64,000 nt of DNA, taken from NCBI GenBank assembly GCA_039812765.1, contig JBDIBF010000001.1, positions 1-64,000 of the forward strand, read 5' to 3'. Every line of letters starts with the position of its first letter. Positions within the stretch are counted from its first letter, which is position 1. Source of the DNA: JADJVL01 sp039812765 (GTDB lineage Bacteria > Acidobacteriota > Holophagae > Holophagales > Holophagaceae). The notes under the pieces were generated by a model. It did no database searches. It worked only from the letters and a program-made list of their open reading frames with translations, and was not told where the DNA came from. Positions 1-7,254 of the stretch are shown here, in pieces. A program made the position numbers and the translations under genes.

Positions 1-42
1 GCGGCCCGGCGCAGCCGGGTCCGCTTGAGCGAAGGGTTAGGC
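1..42 (-). repeat. partial attC recombination site (integron cassette end)
   Basis: Read on the minus strand, this starts with the inverse core site GCCTAAC (42 to 36), a 5-nt spacer, then GCTCAAGC and GGACC. This is the order of the first half of a classical attC (59-base element). The GC-rich GGCTGCGCC stretch towards base 1 would be the variable central part; the second half, ending in GTTAGGC, lies outside the window. It begins 9 nt after the stop codon of the small lipoprotein gene, the usual place for a cassette attC. The second half must be seen to confirm it. Confidence 0.75.
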
Positions 43-51
43 CGACGGGAA

Positions 52-384
52 TCATTCGGACACCTTTACGCCTGGACTCGGATAAGCACAGAGGTGATGA
101 ATGGATTTTGAATTCGGCGCGTGCTTTTCAATGTAGTCGGTCAGGTTCTCCGTACCATCGATCAAGCGATAAAAGGTAGTCCCATCGAAGGAAAGGAATA
201 TTTCACTTCCGAAACTCATGATGCTGTGAAGTTTGCCTTCCCGAATTGGGCCTTGAGCCTGCTCCCAGTTCATCTGGAGGGATTTCGGCTGAATAGCCGT
301 CTGCTCACCGGAAGGAGCAACCAACGGGTGGGAACAGGCGAGGGAAATAGAAAGTGCTATACCCAGTGGTGGAGCAAGTTTCAT
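52..384 (-). CDS. small lipoprotein encoded by an integron gene cassette
   Basis: This 110-residue protein has a lysine-containing N-terminus, a short hydrophobic stretch and a lipobox ending LAC-S at about residue 17, so it should be exported and lipidated. I recognise no family for the mature part. It fills the interval between an attI-like site (core GTTAGGC, 396-390, only 5 nt before its ATG) and an attC-like site after its stop. That is a one-gene cassette. There is no clear Shine-Dalgarno sequence, as is common in first cassettes, which are expressed from an integron promoter. The region is clearly less GC-rich than its surroundings, fitting horizontal acquisition. Function unknown. Confidence 0.75.
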   Translation of the reverse strand: MKLAPPLGIALSISLACSHPLVAPSGEQTAIQPKSLQMNWEQAQGPIREGKLHSIMSFGSEIFLSFDGTTFYRLIDGTENLTDYIEKHAPNSKSIHHLCAYPSPGVKVSE

Positions 385-389
385 GGGCG

Positions 390-441
390 GCCTAACTTTG
401 TATTAGGCGACCTGGGATTGGGCGGTGTTTGGTCGCCTAAT
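390..441 (-). repeat. attI-like integron primary recombination site with adjacent inverted repeat
   Basis: On the minus strand the sequence GTCGCCTAATACAAAGTTAGGC closely resembles the end of class 1 attI, which reads GTCGCCCTAAAACAAAGTTAGGC as I recall it. The recombination core GTTAGGC is at 396-390. A perfect 11-bp inverted repeat (402-412 ATTAGGCGACC and 431-441 GGTCGCCTAAT, 18-nt spacer) borders it. Cassettes lie on the lower-coordinate side. The integrase gene expected on the other side is absent; pyrC follows after a terminator. Confidence 0.65.
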
Positions 442-511
442 CAGGAAGGTCGCGGGAAGTAGGATTGAAAAACAAGGCACTTGCAAATTGCCATGGGATT
501 TAGTCAAACTC

Positions 512-539
512 AAAAAAACACGGATGGAAGCCCTCATCC
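512..539 (-). terminator. rho-independent terminator of pyrC
   Basis: On the minus strand a short stem GGATG/CATCC (539-535 with 526-522) overlaps the pyrC stop codon and is followed by GTG and seven Ts (518-512). The stem is short but the T-run is clear. It separates pyrC transcription from the integron end. Confidence 0.6.
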
Positions 540-1826
540 CCACACCCGCTTCCCCCCCATCCACGTGCCCACCACCTTCCCCGGCAGCTCCCACCCCTTG
601 AACGGCGTGTTGTAGCTCTTGCTCTGGATGAAGGCGCGGTCGACCTGGATCTTGGCGTCGAGGTCGAGGAGGGTGAAATCCGCGGGGCTGCCGGGCTTGA
701 GGGTGCCGAGGCCCTGCTCGTCGAGGTGGAAGACCTTGGCCGGCTCCCAGGTGAGGAGGCTGATCGCCTTGGCGAGGCTGATGACGCCGGTGTTCACCAG
801 GAGCGCGAGCGTGAGCGGGAAGGCGGTCTCCAGGCCGATGACGCCGAAGGCCGCGATGGGCAGCTCCACCTCCTTGTCGTCCCAGCCGTGGGGCGCGTGG
901 TCGGTGGCGATGGCGTCCACGGTGCCGTCGGCGAGGGACTGCAGTACGGCGTCCAGGTCCGCCTCGCTGCGCAGGGGCGGGTTCATCTTGTAGTCCGCGT
1001 CGAAGCGCATCAGCTCCTTGTCCGTCAGCGCGAAGTGGTGGGGCGTCACCTCGCAGGTCACGTGCAGGCCCCGGGCCTTCGCCTCGCGGATCATGCGTAG
1101 GCTGCCCGCGGTGCTGATGTGCGCCAGGTGCAGGTGGCCGCCGGTGTGCTCGGCCAGCACGATGTCCCGCGCCACCATGGCTTCTTCGGCCGCCGCCGGG
1201 ATGCCCAGACAGCCCAGGCTGGCGCTCACCGCCCCCTCGTGCATGTAGCCCTTGCCTGACAGGTGCTTGTCCTCCTCGTGGGCCACCACCGGCACCTTCA
1301 GCCACGCCGTGTACTCCAGGGCCCGGCGCATGATGGCGCTGTTCATCACCGGCAGCCCGTCGTCGCTGAAGGCCACGCAGCCCGCGTCCTTGAGCGTCCC
1401 GAAGTCCGCCAGCTCCTCGCCCTCCAACCCCTTCGTCACCGCGCCGATGGGGAAGTAGCGGCAGCGCCCGGCCTTGTTCGCCCGGGTCAGCATCATCTCC
1501 GTGATGGCCACGCTGTCGTTGGCCGGCTTCGTGTTCGGCATCGCGCAGACCGTCGTGAAGCCCCCCGCGACCGCGGCCATCGACCCCGTCTCGATGGTCT
1601 CCTTCCGGCCCTGGCCCGGCTCGCGGAAGTGGACGTGCAGGTCGATGAAGCCCGGCGCGAGGAGCTTCCCCCCCGCGTCGAGGGTCTCCGCCCCCGCCGC
1701 GCGGGGATCCTTGGCCGCATCGGGCCCGAGGGTCGCCACCGTCCCGTCGAGGACGAGGAGCGATCCAGGGGAGTCGAGACCCTGGGCAGGATCCAGGATC
1801 CGGGCGTTCGTGATCAGCAGCGACAT
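534..1826 (-). CDS. pyrC: dihydroorotase
   Basis: This is the amidohydrolase that reversibly cyclises N-carbamoyl-aspartate to dihydroorotate, the third step of pyrimidine synthesis in the cytosol. At 430 residues it fits the long, type I dihydroorotases. Visible motifs are the zinc-binding DLHVHFREPGQ (His64 and His66), MPNT, the AHEEDK and AHIS histidine segments, and ATDHAPH near residue 310. The ATG at 1826 is preceded by a GAGG. It stands alone on the minus strand; aspartate carbamoyltransferase, often beside pyrC, is not in the window. A terminator overlaps its stop codon. Identification is secure. Confidence 0.95.
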   Translation of the reverse strand: MSLLITNARILDPAQGLDSPGSLLVLDGTVATLGPDAAKDPRAAGAETLDAGGKLLAPGFIDLHVHFREPGQGRKETIETGSMAAVAGGFTTVCAMPNTKPANDSVAITEMMLTRANKAGRCRYFPIGAVTKGLEGEELADFGTLKDAGCVAFSDDGLPVMNSAIMRRALEYTAWLKVPVVAHEEDKHLSGKGYMHEGAVSASLGCLGIPAAAEEAMVARDIVLAEHTGGHLHLAHISTAGSLRMIREAKARGLHVTCEVTPHHFALTDKELMRFDADYKMNPPLRSEADLDAVLQSLADGTVDAIATDHAPHGWDDKEVELPIAAFGVIGLETAFPLTLALLVNTGVISLAKAISLLTWEPAKVFHLDEQGLGTLKPGSPADFTLLDLDAKIQVDRAFIQSKSYNTPFKGWELPGKVVGTWMGGKRVWG

Positions 1827-1935
1827 CGGAACCTCGGGAGTGTGCAGGCCGGTTCTAGGTTATCGGGATTGAGGACCGTGTGGTTCCAGACCGTGGAGGG
1901 AGGATCGGACGGAGCAGCCATGCGTCGGCTCGGTC

Positions 1936-2023
1936 GTTGATGTTGACGTGGACTTTGACGTTGATTTCGACCTGGTCTTTGACCTGGCCTTATGACGTGG
2001 ACTTTGAAGTTGACCTTGACCTT
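1936..2023. repeat. degenerate hexanucleotide tandem repeat (GTTGAC type)
   Basis: About fourteen consecutive hexamers of the form GTTGAC, GTGGAC, TTTGAC, TTCGAC, CTTGAC run through this stretch, with one interruption near 1990. No reading frame here looks like a genuine gene: translations are low-complexity and lack start signals. The last unit merges with the TTGACCTTCCAAnAGCACC end of the palindromic element that follows, so the array may be an expansion of that element's border. Confidence 0.7.
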
Positions 2024-2280
2024 CCAACAGCACCCTTGGCTGGCATGGATCGCGCAGTCTGCGATCCATGCCAGACGAGGGTGCCAGGCAAGCGAAGCGC
2101 GCCCAGGGCCGAAGGGTCCCGGGAACGGGTGGCCCGGCCAACCGGTCGGACTTCAACCTGCGGCCGTTGCTCCCCCACCGGCGTGGAGCCTCGCGAGCTT
2201 CTTTCCCCGGCCTGCCGCGCTCTCGCTTGGCGGCACCTCGATCCACCACGGCGGCTTCATGCCGTGGTGGATCGAGGTGC
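2016..2280. repeat. composite palindromic element, copy A (BIME-like)
   Basis: This element fills most of the 525-base gap between pyrC and guaB; I see no gene in that gap. It starts with TTGACCTTCCAACAGCACC. Hairpin 1 is 2030-2084: outer arms GCACCCT/AGGGTGC, inner 14-bp arms 2040-2053 and 2061-2074. Hairpin 2 is a perfect 20-bp stem (2233-2252 with 2261-2280, 8-nt loop). The inner flanks 2080-2111 and 2208-2237 are imperfect inverted repeats containing GCGAAGCG and its complement-like partner. A related element of nearly equal length is at 14604-14865. Confidence 0.7.
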
Positions 2281-2351
2281 TCTCTGAAAACCTCGTCGCT
2301 GCGACCCATGCCATCCACCCGGATGGCCCATCGGTCGTGTCGCCCGCCGCC

Positions 2352-3812
2352 TCAATCCATCCTGTAGTTCGGCGCTTCCTTGGTGATCATCACGTCGTGG
2401 GCGTGGCTCTCCTTCAGGCCTGCGCCGGTGATCTGCACGAAGACCGCCTTCTGCTGGAAGTCCGCGATGCTGGCGCCGCCGCTGAGGCCCATGCCGGCCC
2501 GCAGACCGCCCATGAGCTGGGTGACGAGGTCGGCCATGCGGCCCTTGTAGGGGACCTGGCCCTCGATGCCCTCGGGGACGAGCTTGGTGTCCTCCTTGCC
2601 TTCCTGGAAGTAGCGGTCCTTGGAGCCCGACTTCATGGCCCCGAGGCTGCCCATGCCGCGGTAGGCCTTGAAGGTGCGGCCGAGGTAGAAGATCGTCTCC
2701 CCCGGCGCCTCGTCGGTGCCCGCGAAGAGGCTGCCGATCATCACCGCCTCCGCGCCGGCGGCGATGGCCTTGGCCACGTCCCCGCTGAACTTGATGCCGC
2801 CGTCGGCGATGCAGGGCACGCCGGCCTCTCGGCAGGCGCGGGTGGCTTCGGCCACCGCGGTGATCTGGGGCATGCCGGCGCCGGTGACGATGCGCGTGGT
2901 GCAGATGGAACCCGGCCCGATGCCCACCTTGACGCAGTCCGCGCCGGCCTCGATGAGGTCCTTCGCGCCCTGGTAGGTGGCCACGTTGCCCGCGATGAGC
3001 CCGGTCTGGGGGAAGGCCTCCTTCACCCGGCGGACCGCGTCCAGCACGCCCCGGGAATGGCCATGGCTGCTGTCCAGGCAGAGCACGTCCACCTTGGCGT
3101 CCACCAACGCCTTCGCGCGCGCCAGCAGGTCGGCGCCCACGCCGACGGCCGCGCCCACCCGCAGGCGCCCCATGCCGTCCTTGCAGGCGCTCGGGTATTC
3201 GATGCTCTTCTCGATGTCCTTGACGGTGATGAGGCCCTTCAGGACGCCGGCGTCATCCACCACCAGCAGCTTCTCGATGCGGTGGCGCTGCAGGATGGCC
3301 TTCGCCTCCTGGAGGGTGGTGCCCACGGGGACGGTGACCAGCTTGTCCTTGGTCATGGCCTCGCTGACCGGGATGTCCCAGCGGGTCTCGAAGCGCAGGT
3401 CGCGGTTCGTCAGGATGCCGACCAGCTTGCCGTTCTCCACCACCGGCACGCCGCTGATGCGGAACTTCGCCATCAGGGCCTCGGCGTCGCGGATGGGGGC
3501 CGAGGGCGCGATGGTGATGGGGTCGGTGATCATGCCCGACTCCGAGCGCTTCACCTTGTCCACCTCCTCGGCCTGGCGGTCGATGCTGAGGTTCTTGTGG
3601 ATGATGCCCAGGCCGCCCAGCTGCGCCAGGGCGATGGCCATGCGGCTCTCGGTCACCGTGTCCATGGCCGCCGAAAGCAGCGGGATGTTGAGGCGCACGT
3701 CCTTCGTCAGGCGCGTGCCCAGGTCCACCGCGTTCGGGTGCACCTCCGAGTAGCCCGGCTGGAGCAGCACGTCGTCAAAGGTGAGCGCGGTCATGAGGGG
3801 CAAGGTGAGCAT
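2352..3812 (-). CDS. guaB: inosine-5'-monophosphate dehydrogenase
   Basis: The enzyme oxidises IMP to XMP with NAD+, the committed step to GMP. The 486-residue sequence has the N-terminal FDDVLLQP motif, the PLLSAAMDTV segment, two CBS domains inserted at about residues 95-205, the active-site loop GPGSICTTRIVTG with the catalytic cysteine, and the C-terminal SEGM-type segment in a variant form. The ATG at 3812 has GAGG just upstream; an internal ATG at 3794 gives the usual short N-terminus but has no ribosome site. It is transcribed alone; guaA is not adjacent. Confidence 0.95.
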   Translation of the reverse strand: MLTLPLMTALTFDDVLLQPGYSEVHPNAVDLGTRLTKDVRLNIPLLSAAMDTVTESRMAIALAQLGGLGIIHKNLSIDRQAEEVDKVKRSESGMITDPITIAPSAPIRDAEALMAKFRISGVPVVENGKLVGILTNRDLRFETRWDIPVSEAMTKDKLVTVPVGTTLQEAKAILQRHRIEKLLVVDDAGVLKGLITVKDIEKSIEYPSACKDGMGRLRVGAAVGVGADLLARAKALVDAKVDVLCLDSSHGHSRGVLDAVRRVKEAFPQTGLIAGNVATYQGAKDLIEAGADCVKVGIGPGSICTTRIVTGAGMPQITAVAEATRACREAGVPCIADGGIKFSGDVAKAIAAGAEAVMIGSLFAGTDEAPGETIFYLGRTFKAYRGMGSLGAMKSGSKDRYFQEGKEDTKLVPEGIEGQVPYKGRMADLVTQLMGGLRAGMGLSGGASIADFQQKAVFVQITGAGLKESHAHDVMITKEAPNYRMD

Positions 3813-3930
3813 GGGGGCCTCGGTCCGGGGTCCGTCTGCACGGAGCCTTGCAGGTCATGGTCTCACGCCAGGACCGCATGGGCCAGCTTGGATTCCAGCA
3901 GGGCCAAGGGACTGATCCCGAAAGCGCCCG

Positions 3931-4773
3931 TCAACGCCGGGCCAGCCGGTCCAGGGGCTTCCGGCCCGTCCCGCGCGGGATCGGGTGGAAGGTCAGGACC
4001 ATTTCGACGGGGGCCTGCAGGCCGTGGGGTTCCAGGGGCTCCCACTGGAAGCGGAGGGCGGCCTGGAGGCAGTTCGAACGGAGCAGCTCGGGTCCCGAGA
4101 TGAACCTTGCGCCGAGGGGCCGGCCGGACGCCCCGATGAGCACGAGGATTTTCACGGGCAGGTTGATCCCGGGCGAGTCGATGGGCACGTCCGTGTCGGC
4201 GAATTCCTCGTGGACCAGCACCAGCTTGTAGTCGGGCACGCGCCCGCCCAGGCCGAGTCCGCCGGCGCCGGCGTCCTGCCCGCTGCCCCGGGCCAGGCCG
4301 TTGCCGCCGGGGGCCACCGGCAGGTGCCGGTTGAGACCCGCGATGGGGGGCTCGGTCGACTGGGGCCGGAGGCCGTCCGGATCATCGCTGGGGATCAGGG
4401 GGCGCCGGGCCTCGGGAAGGGCCAGCAGCGCCGGGTCGATGGCCCCGTTCCCGTCGACGTGGCCGAGGCCGGGCAGGTCCTCGGCCTTTCCGGGTCCCTG
4501 AGGAGCCTTGCCGAGCGGCTGCGGGACCGAGGGGAGGACGAAGGGCCACGCCTCGTGAAGCTGCACGGCCACGGATCTCGGCCCGTCGGAATGGGGAACC
4601 AGGTCGGGCCGGGCGATGGCGAGCTTCAGCCCGCCCAGGATGAGGAGGGCCGGGATCGCGACGGAGGCCAGGAGGGCCCCACGGCGCGGCGGTGCGGGGG
4701 CGGCGGCCCGGATGGGCGCGAAGGCGTAGGGATCCCCGTCCTCGTGCGAAGGGATCGGATAGATGAGCGCCAT
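3931..4773 (-). CDS. TonB-like energy transducer family protein
   Basis: The 280-residue protein has a cytoplasmic N-terminus, one membrane segment at about residues 33-55 (LLASVAIPALLILGGLKLAI), a long proline- and glycine-rich periplasmic spacer, and a C-terminal domain of about 85 residues resembling TonB-C: a VLIGASGRP segment, then AALRFQWEPL and VEMVLTFHP. Such proteins transmit inner-membrane energy to outer-membrane receptors, or are stand-alone TonB-C proteins. No exbB, exbD or receptor gene is beside it, so the partner is unknown. The ATG at 4773 was chosen because the longer upstream reading has no membrane-protein character. Confidence 0.75.
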   Translation of the reverse strand: MALIYPIPSHEDGDPYAFAPIRAAAPAPPRRGALLASVAIPALLILGGLKLAIARPDLVPHSDGPRSVAVQLHEAWPFVLPSVPQPLGKAPQGPGKAEDLPGLGHVDGNGAIDPALLALPEARRPLIPSDDPDGLRPQSTEPPIAGLNRHLPVAPGGNGLARGSGQDAGAGGLGLGGRVPDYKLVLVHEEFADTDVPIDSPGINLPVKILVLIGASGRPLGARFISGPELLRSNCLQAALRFQWEPLEPHGLQAPVEMVLTFHPIPRGTGRKPLDRLARR

Positions 4774-4936
4774 GGGAATCCCCGGGAGGAAACGGACCCA
4801 GCGGTCGAGCGAAGGAAGCGGTTGAGCGAAGGAATGGCTCCAACCTACCCGGCACCCTCGGGGGTCGCCAGGGTGGAACCGCTGCGGTCTTCGGGGTGGT
4901 TCCCTCGCTCCGAGGCGGAGGCCCGGTGCGGGGGCC

Positions 4937-5863
4937 TCAGGTTGGCAGCGGAGCTTCGCAGCGCAACCCGTCGTCCTCCGCGCCCTGCCAGGCCTTCCAT
5001 CGGCCGCAGGCCTCCACCGCCCGGGGACAGCGCGGCCGGAACGGGCAGCCCTCGGGCCGCTCCCCCGGCGCCGGAAGGAAGCCCGCCTCCAGGGCGGGCT
5101 CCCTCCGGGCGGCGCTGAGCAGGCGGACCGTGTAGGGGTGCCGCGGCTCGGCCAGGATCCTCGTCGTGGGTCCAGCCTCCATGGCATGGCCTCCGTAGAG
5201 CACCAGGATGCGGTCCGTCACCGCGGCCACCACGCCCAGGTCGTGGCTGATCCAGAGGTAGCCCAGCCCCCGCTCCGCCTGCAGCTCGAGCATCAGGGAC
5301 AGGAACTCCGCCTGCACCGTGGGGTCCAGGGCCGTGGTGGGCTCGTCGAGGATGAGCAGCTCCGGATCGCAGCTCAGGGCCATGGCCAGGCAGAGGCGCT
5401 GGCGCTGGCCGCCGCTCAGCTCGCCGGGGACCTTCCGGAAGAAGGCCGGGTCCCGGGGGAGGCGGAGACGCTCCAGGAGGGGGGCCAGACGCGCCAGGGT
5501 GGAAACCTTTCCCTCCCCCCGGTGCACCTTCGGGAGGAGGTTCAGGTGATCCTGCACCCGGAGGAAGGGATTCAGGGCCTGCAGCGGGTCCTGGGGCACC
5601 CAGGCCAGGCGGGCGCCCCGGATGCGGTCGCGCTCCCTCCCTTCCCGGTCCATGCGCACGCCGAAGGCTTCCACGGCGCCGCCCTCCGGGACCACCCCGG
5701 GCGGGAGGACGCCGAAGGTGGCCTGGACCAGGAGGCTCTTGCCGCTGCCGGACTCCCCCACCAGGCCCATCCGGTCGCCCTTCCGCAGTGTCAGGCTGAC
5801 CGGGGCCAGCAGCTTCACCCCGTCCGCTCGCCGCAACTCCAAGCCGTCCAATCGAAGGGTCAT
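4937..5863 (-). CDS. oligopeptide/dipeptide ABC transporter ATP-binding protein (orphan)
   Basis: This is an ATPase of the OppD/DppD type. It shows Walker A GESGSGKS (near residue 37), a Q-loop in WVPQDP, signature LSGGQRQR, Walker B LLILDEP and the switch histidine in WISHDLG. It ends with the oligo_HPY extension typical of peptide importers: RHPYTVRLL followed by the cysteine pattern CPFRPRCPRAVEAC, which in relatives may hold an iron-sulfur cluster. No permease or binding-protein gene is adjacent, so it either serves a transporter encoded elsewhere or is a lone remnant. The substrate cannot be named from sequence. Confidence 0.85.
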   Translation of the reverse strand: MTLRLDGLELRRADGVKLLAPVSLTLRKGDRMGLVGESGSGKSLLVQATFGVLPPGVVPEGGAVEAFGVRMDREGRERDRIRGARLAWVPQDPLQALNPFLRVQDHLNLLPKVHRGEGKVSTLARLAPLLERLRLPRDPAFFRKVPGELSGGQRQRLCLAMALSCDPELLILDEPTTALDPTVQAEFLSLMLELQAERGLGYLWISHDLGVVAAVTDRILVLYGGHAMEAGPTTRILAEPRHPYTVRLLSAARREPALEAGFLPAPGERPEGCPFRPRCPRAVEACGRWKAWQGAEDDGLRCEAPLPT

Positions 5864-6018
5864 GGGGCCAGCATGGCAGGGCCGAAAGGCGCGGAAAACC
5901 TGAGAATTTCCGCCTTGACGCTCCCTGGGAAGGGACTACCTTACGGCCACACAAGGACGCCTCTGTTCAACCCCGCCGCCCCCTGGAACCCCGGGGGTGG
6001 TCCTTTTCCGGAGTGCCC

Positions 6019-6252
6019 ATGGACTTCCTGCGTCCCGACATGCGCGACCGATTGATGAAGGAGCACCACGAATTCCGGCGCCTGATGGAGGAACACCGCA
6101 GCGCGGACGAACGGCTGGTGAGCCTGCAGACCAAAGCCAGGCTCTCCGCCCGGGAGTCGCTGGAGGAGGTCGAACTCAAGAAGGTCAAGCTCCGTGCGAA
6201 GGAGCGCATCTACCGCATCGTGGAGGAAGCCAACCGGATGAGCCCCCAGTAG
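6019..6252 (+). CDS. small coiled-coil protein, DUF465/YdcH family
   Basis: The 77-residue, highly charged, helical protein matches the YdcH (DUF465) pattern: an N-terminal HHEFRRLMEEHR segment, then a turn and a second lysine-rich helix (LKKVKLRAKERIYRIV). The role of the family is unknown. The ATG at 6019 has GGAG (6010-6013) five bases upstream. A GTG six bases earlier is in frame but overlaps that site. It is divergent from the peptide ABC ATPase and ends just before a strong bidirectional hairpin. Confidence 0.8.
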   Translation: MDFLRPDMRDRLMKEHHEFRRLMEEHRSADERLVSLQTKARLSARESLEEVELKKVKLRAKERIYRIVEEANRMSPQ

Positions 6253-6273
6253 GCCCGAGCCGTGATTTCGTGA

Positions 6274-6304
6274 GCAAGGCCCCGGGGATTGACCGGGGCC
6301 TTGC
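6274..6304. terminator. bidirectional hairpin terminator
   Basis: A perfect 12-bp stem GCAAGGCCCCGG/CCGGGGCCTTGC (6274-6285, 6293-6304) with a 7-nt loop sits between the convergent DUF465 gene and the lipoprotein gene. There is no T-run, as is common in this GC-rich sequence. Confidence 0.65.
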
Positions 6305-6331
6305 TGTGTCCACCAGGAACCGGACCCGGCC

Positions 6332-7183
6332 TCAGCGGCAGCCGGCCAGGGTACGCACCTCCGCGGTTCCGCCGTCGGGCTGGATCCGGACGGTCCCGCA
6401 GGGGGCGAGGAAGGTGGCGGTGGCCCCGGTTCCGCCGCGGGCGAGGCGGATGCTGCCGGAGGCGGGGTAGCAGCACCCGGAGGCGTAGACCAGCGGGTCC
6501 TCCCTGGCCACCGTGGCGCGGGTGGTCCCGTCCGCGCTGCTCTGAAGGCTGGAGGCGCCCCACAGCCGGTACTGGCCCGGCGTGGCCCAGGAGCCCGTGA
6601 GGTCGGCGTCGAAGGTGTAGCTGCGGGAGGCACCCGGATCCGCGCCCTGGACGTAGTCCACGGACAGGTTCCGGGCCTGGATGGAGACCTCCTGCTTCGT
6701 GTCGTCCCGGAGGAGGCCCTTCATCCCGTTGATGGTCCAGGACTCGGTGCCGGAGGCCGCCTGGAGCCGCTGGTAGTCCACCGACCAGGAGGGGTTGGGC
6801 CCGAGCCCGATGGTGATCACCACGCGACCCGAGATGTGGTCGGTGATCTCCTTCGGGCAGCCGGTGAAGTCCACGGTGACCTTCATGATGGTGAGGGACG
6901 GGTACTCGATGGTCACGGTCCCGCAACTGGAGGTCTGGGGGGCTGTCCGCGCGGCGGCGGGGCCATGGCTCCCGGGGGCGCTGACGGCCACGGGATAGTA
7001 CCCGGGCTGGGACTGGCGCCCCTCCACCTGGAGGAAGGTCTCCGTGAGGCGAAGGGCTTCGGCGGAGGACAGGCCGGCCACCGGCCGGGCCGCGGGGTCC
7101 CCGGAGCCGCCGCAACCGACGGCCAGTGCCAGCGCCAGGGCCGGGAGGAGGTGGGGGGCCAGGCGCGCGGGGCGGGAGGACAT
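6332..7183 (-). CDS. hypothetical lipoprotein
   Basis: The 283-residue product begins with a basic, alanine- and leucine-rich signal peptide and a lipobox AVGCGG at about residues 22-27, so it is predicted to be lipidated. The mature part is rich in beta-prone, serine/threonine segments and has several cysteines (two separate CG pairs, a CC pair and a C-terminal GCR), which may form disulfides in the periplasm. I recognise no family. Upstream, TACATT at 7226-7221 could be a -10 box. It is followed by hutI on the same strand, 71 nt away, so the two may share transcription. Function unknown. Confidence 0.75.
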   Translation of the reverse strand: MSSRPARLAPHLLPALALALAVGCGGSGDPAARPVAGLSSAEALRLTETFLQVEGRQSQPGYYPVAVSAPGSHGPAAARTAPQTSSCGTVTIEYPSLTIMKVTVDFTGCPKEITDHISGRVVITIGLGPNPSWSVDYQRLQAASGTESWTINGMKGLLRDDTKQEVSIQARNLSVDYVQGADPGASRSYTFDADLTGSWATPGQYRLWGASSLQSSADGTTRATVAREDPLVYASGCCYPASGSIRLARGGTGATATFLAPCGTVRIQPDGGTAEVRTLAGCR

Positions 7184-7254
7184 GGGGACTCCAGGGGAGG
7201 GGAGCGGAGCGGCTCTGGGGAATGTAGGTTCCCGGAAGCCCGGATCCAAGGCTT

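Noticed and set aside
121..462. 113-codon plus-strand ORF opposite the integron cassette gene
   Set aside because: It runs through the attI-like site and has no ribosome site or recognisable protein; the minus-strand lipoprotein with its lipobox is the better reading.
1860..2367. Several overlapping ORFs in the pyrC-guaB gap
   Set aside because: Their translations are the hexamer repeat and the palindromic element read in frame (low-complexity, serine/threonine or arginine-rich), with no coding signs.
3863..4045. 60-codon minus-strand ORF overlapping the 3' end of the TonB-like gene
   Set aside because: It is in another frame, proline- and glycine-rich, and has no start signal; I could not link it to the TonB-like protein by a frameshift.
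4811..4840. Two nearby copies of GAGCGAAGGA upstream of the TonB-like gene, resembling the GAGCGAAGGG part of the attC
   Set aside because: They lack the paired GTTAGGC/GCCTAAC cores, so there is no case for a second integron site.
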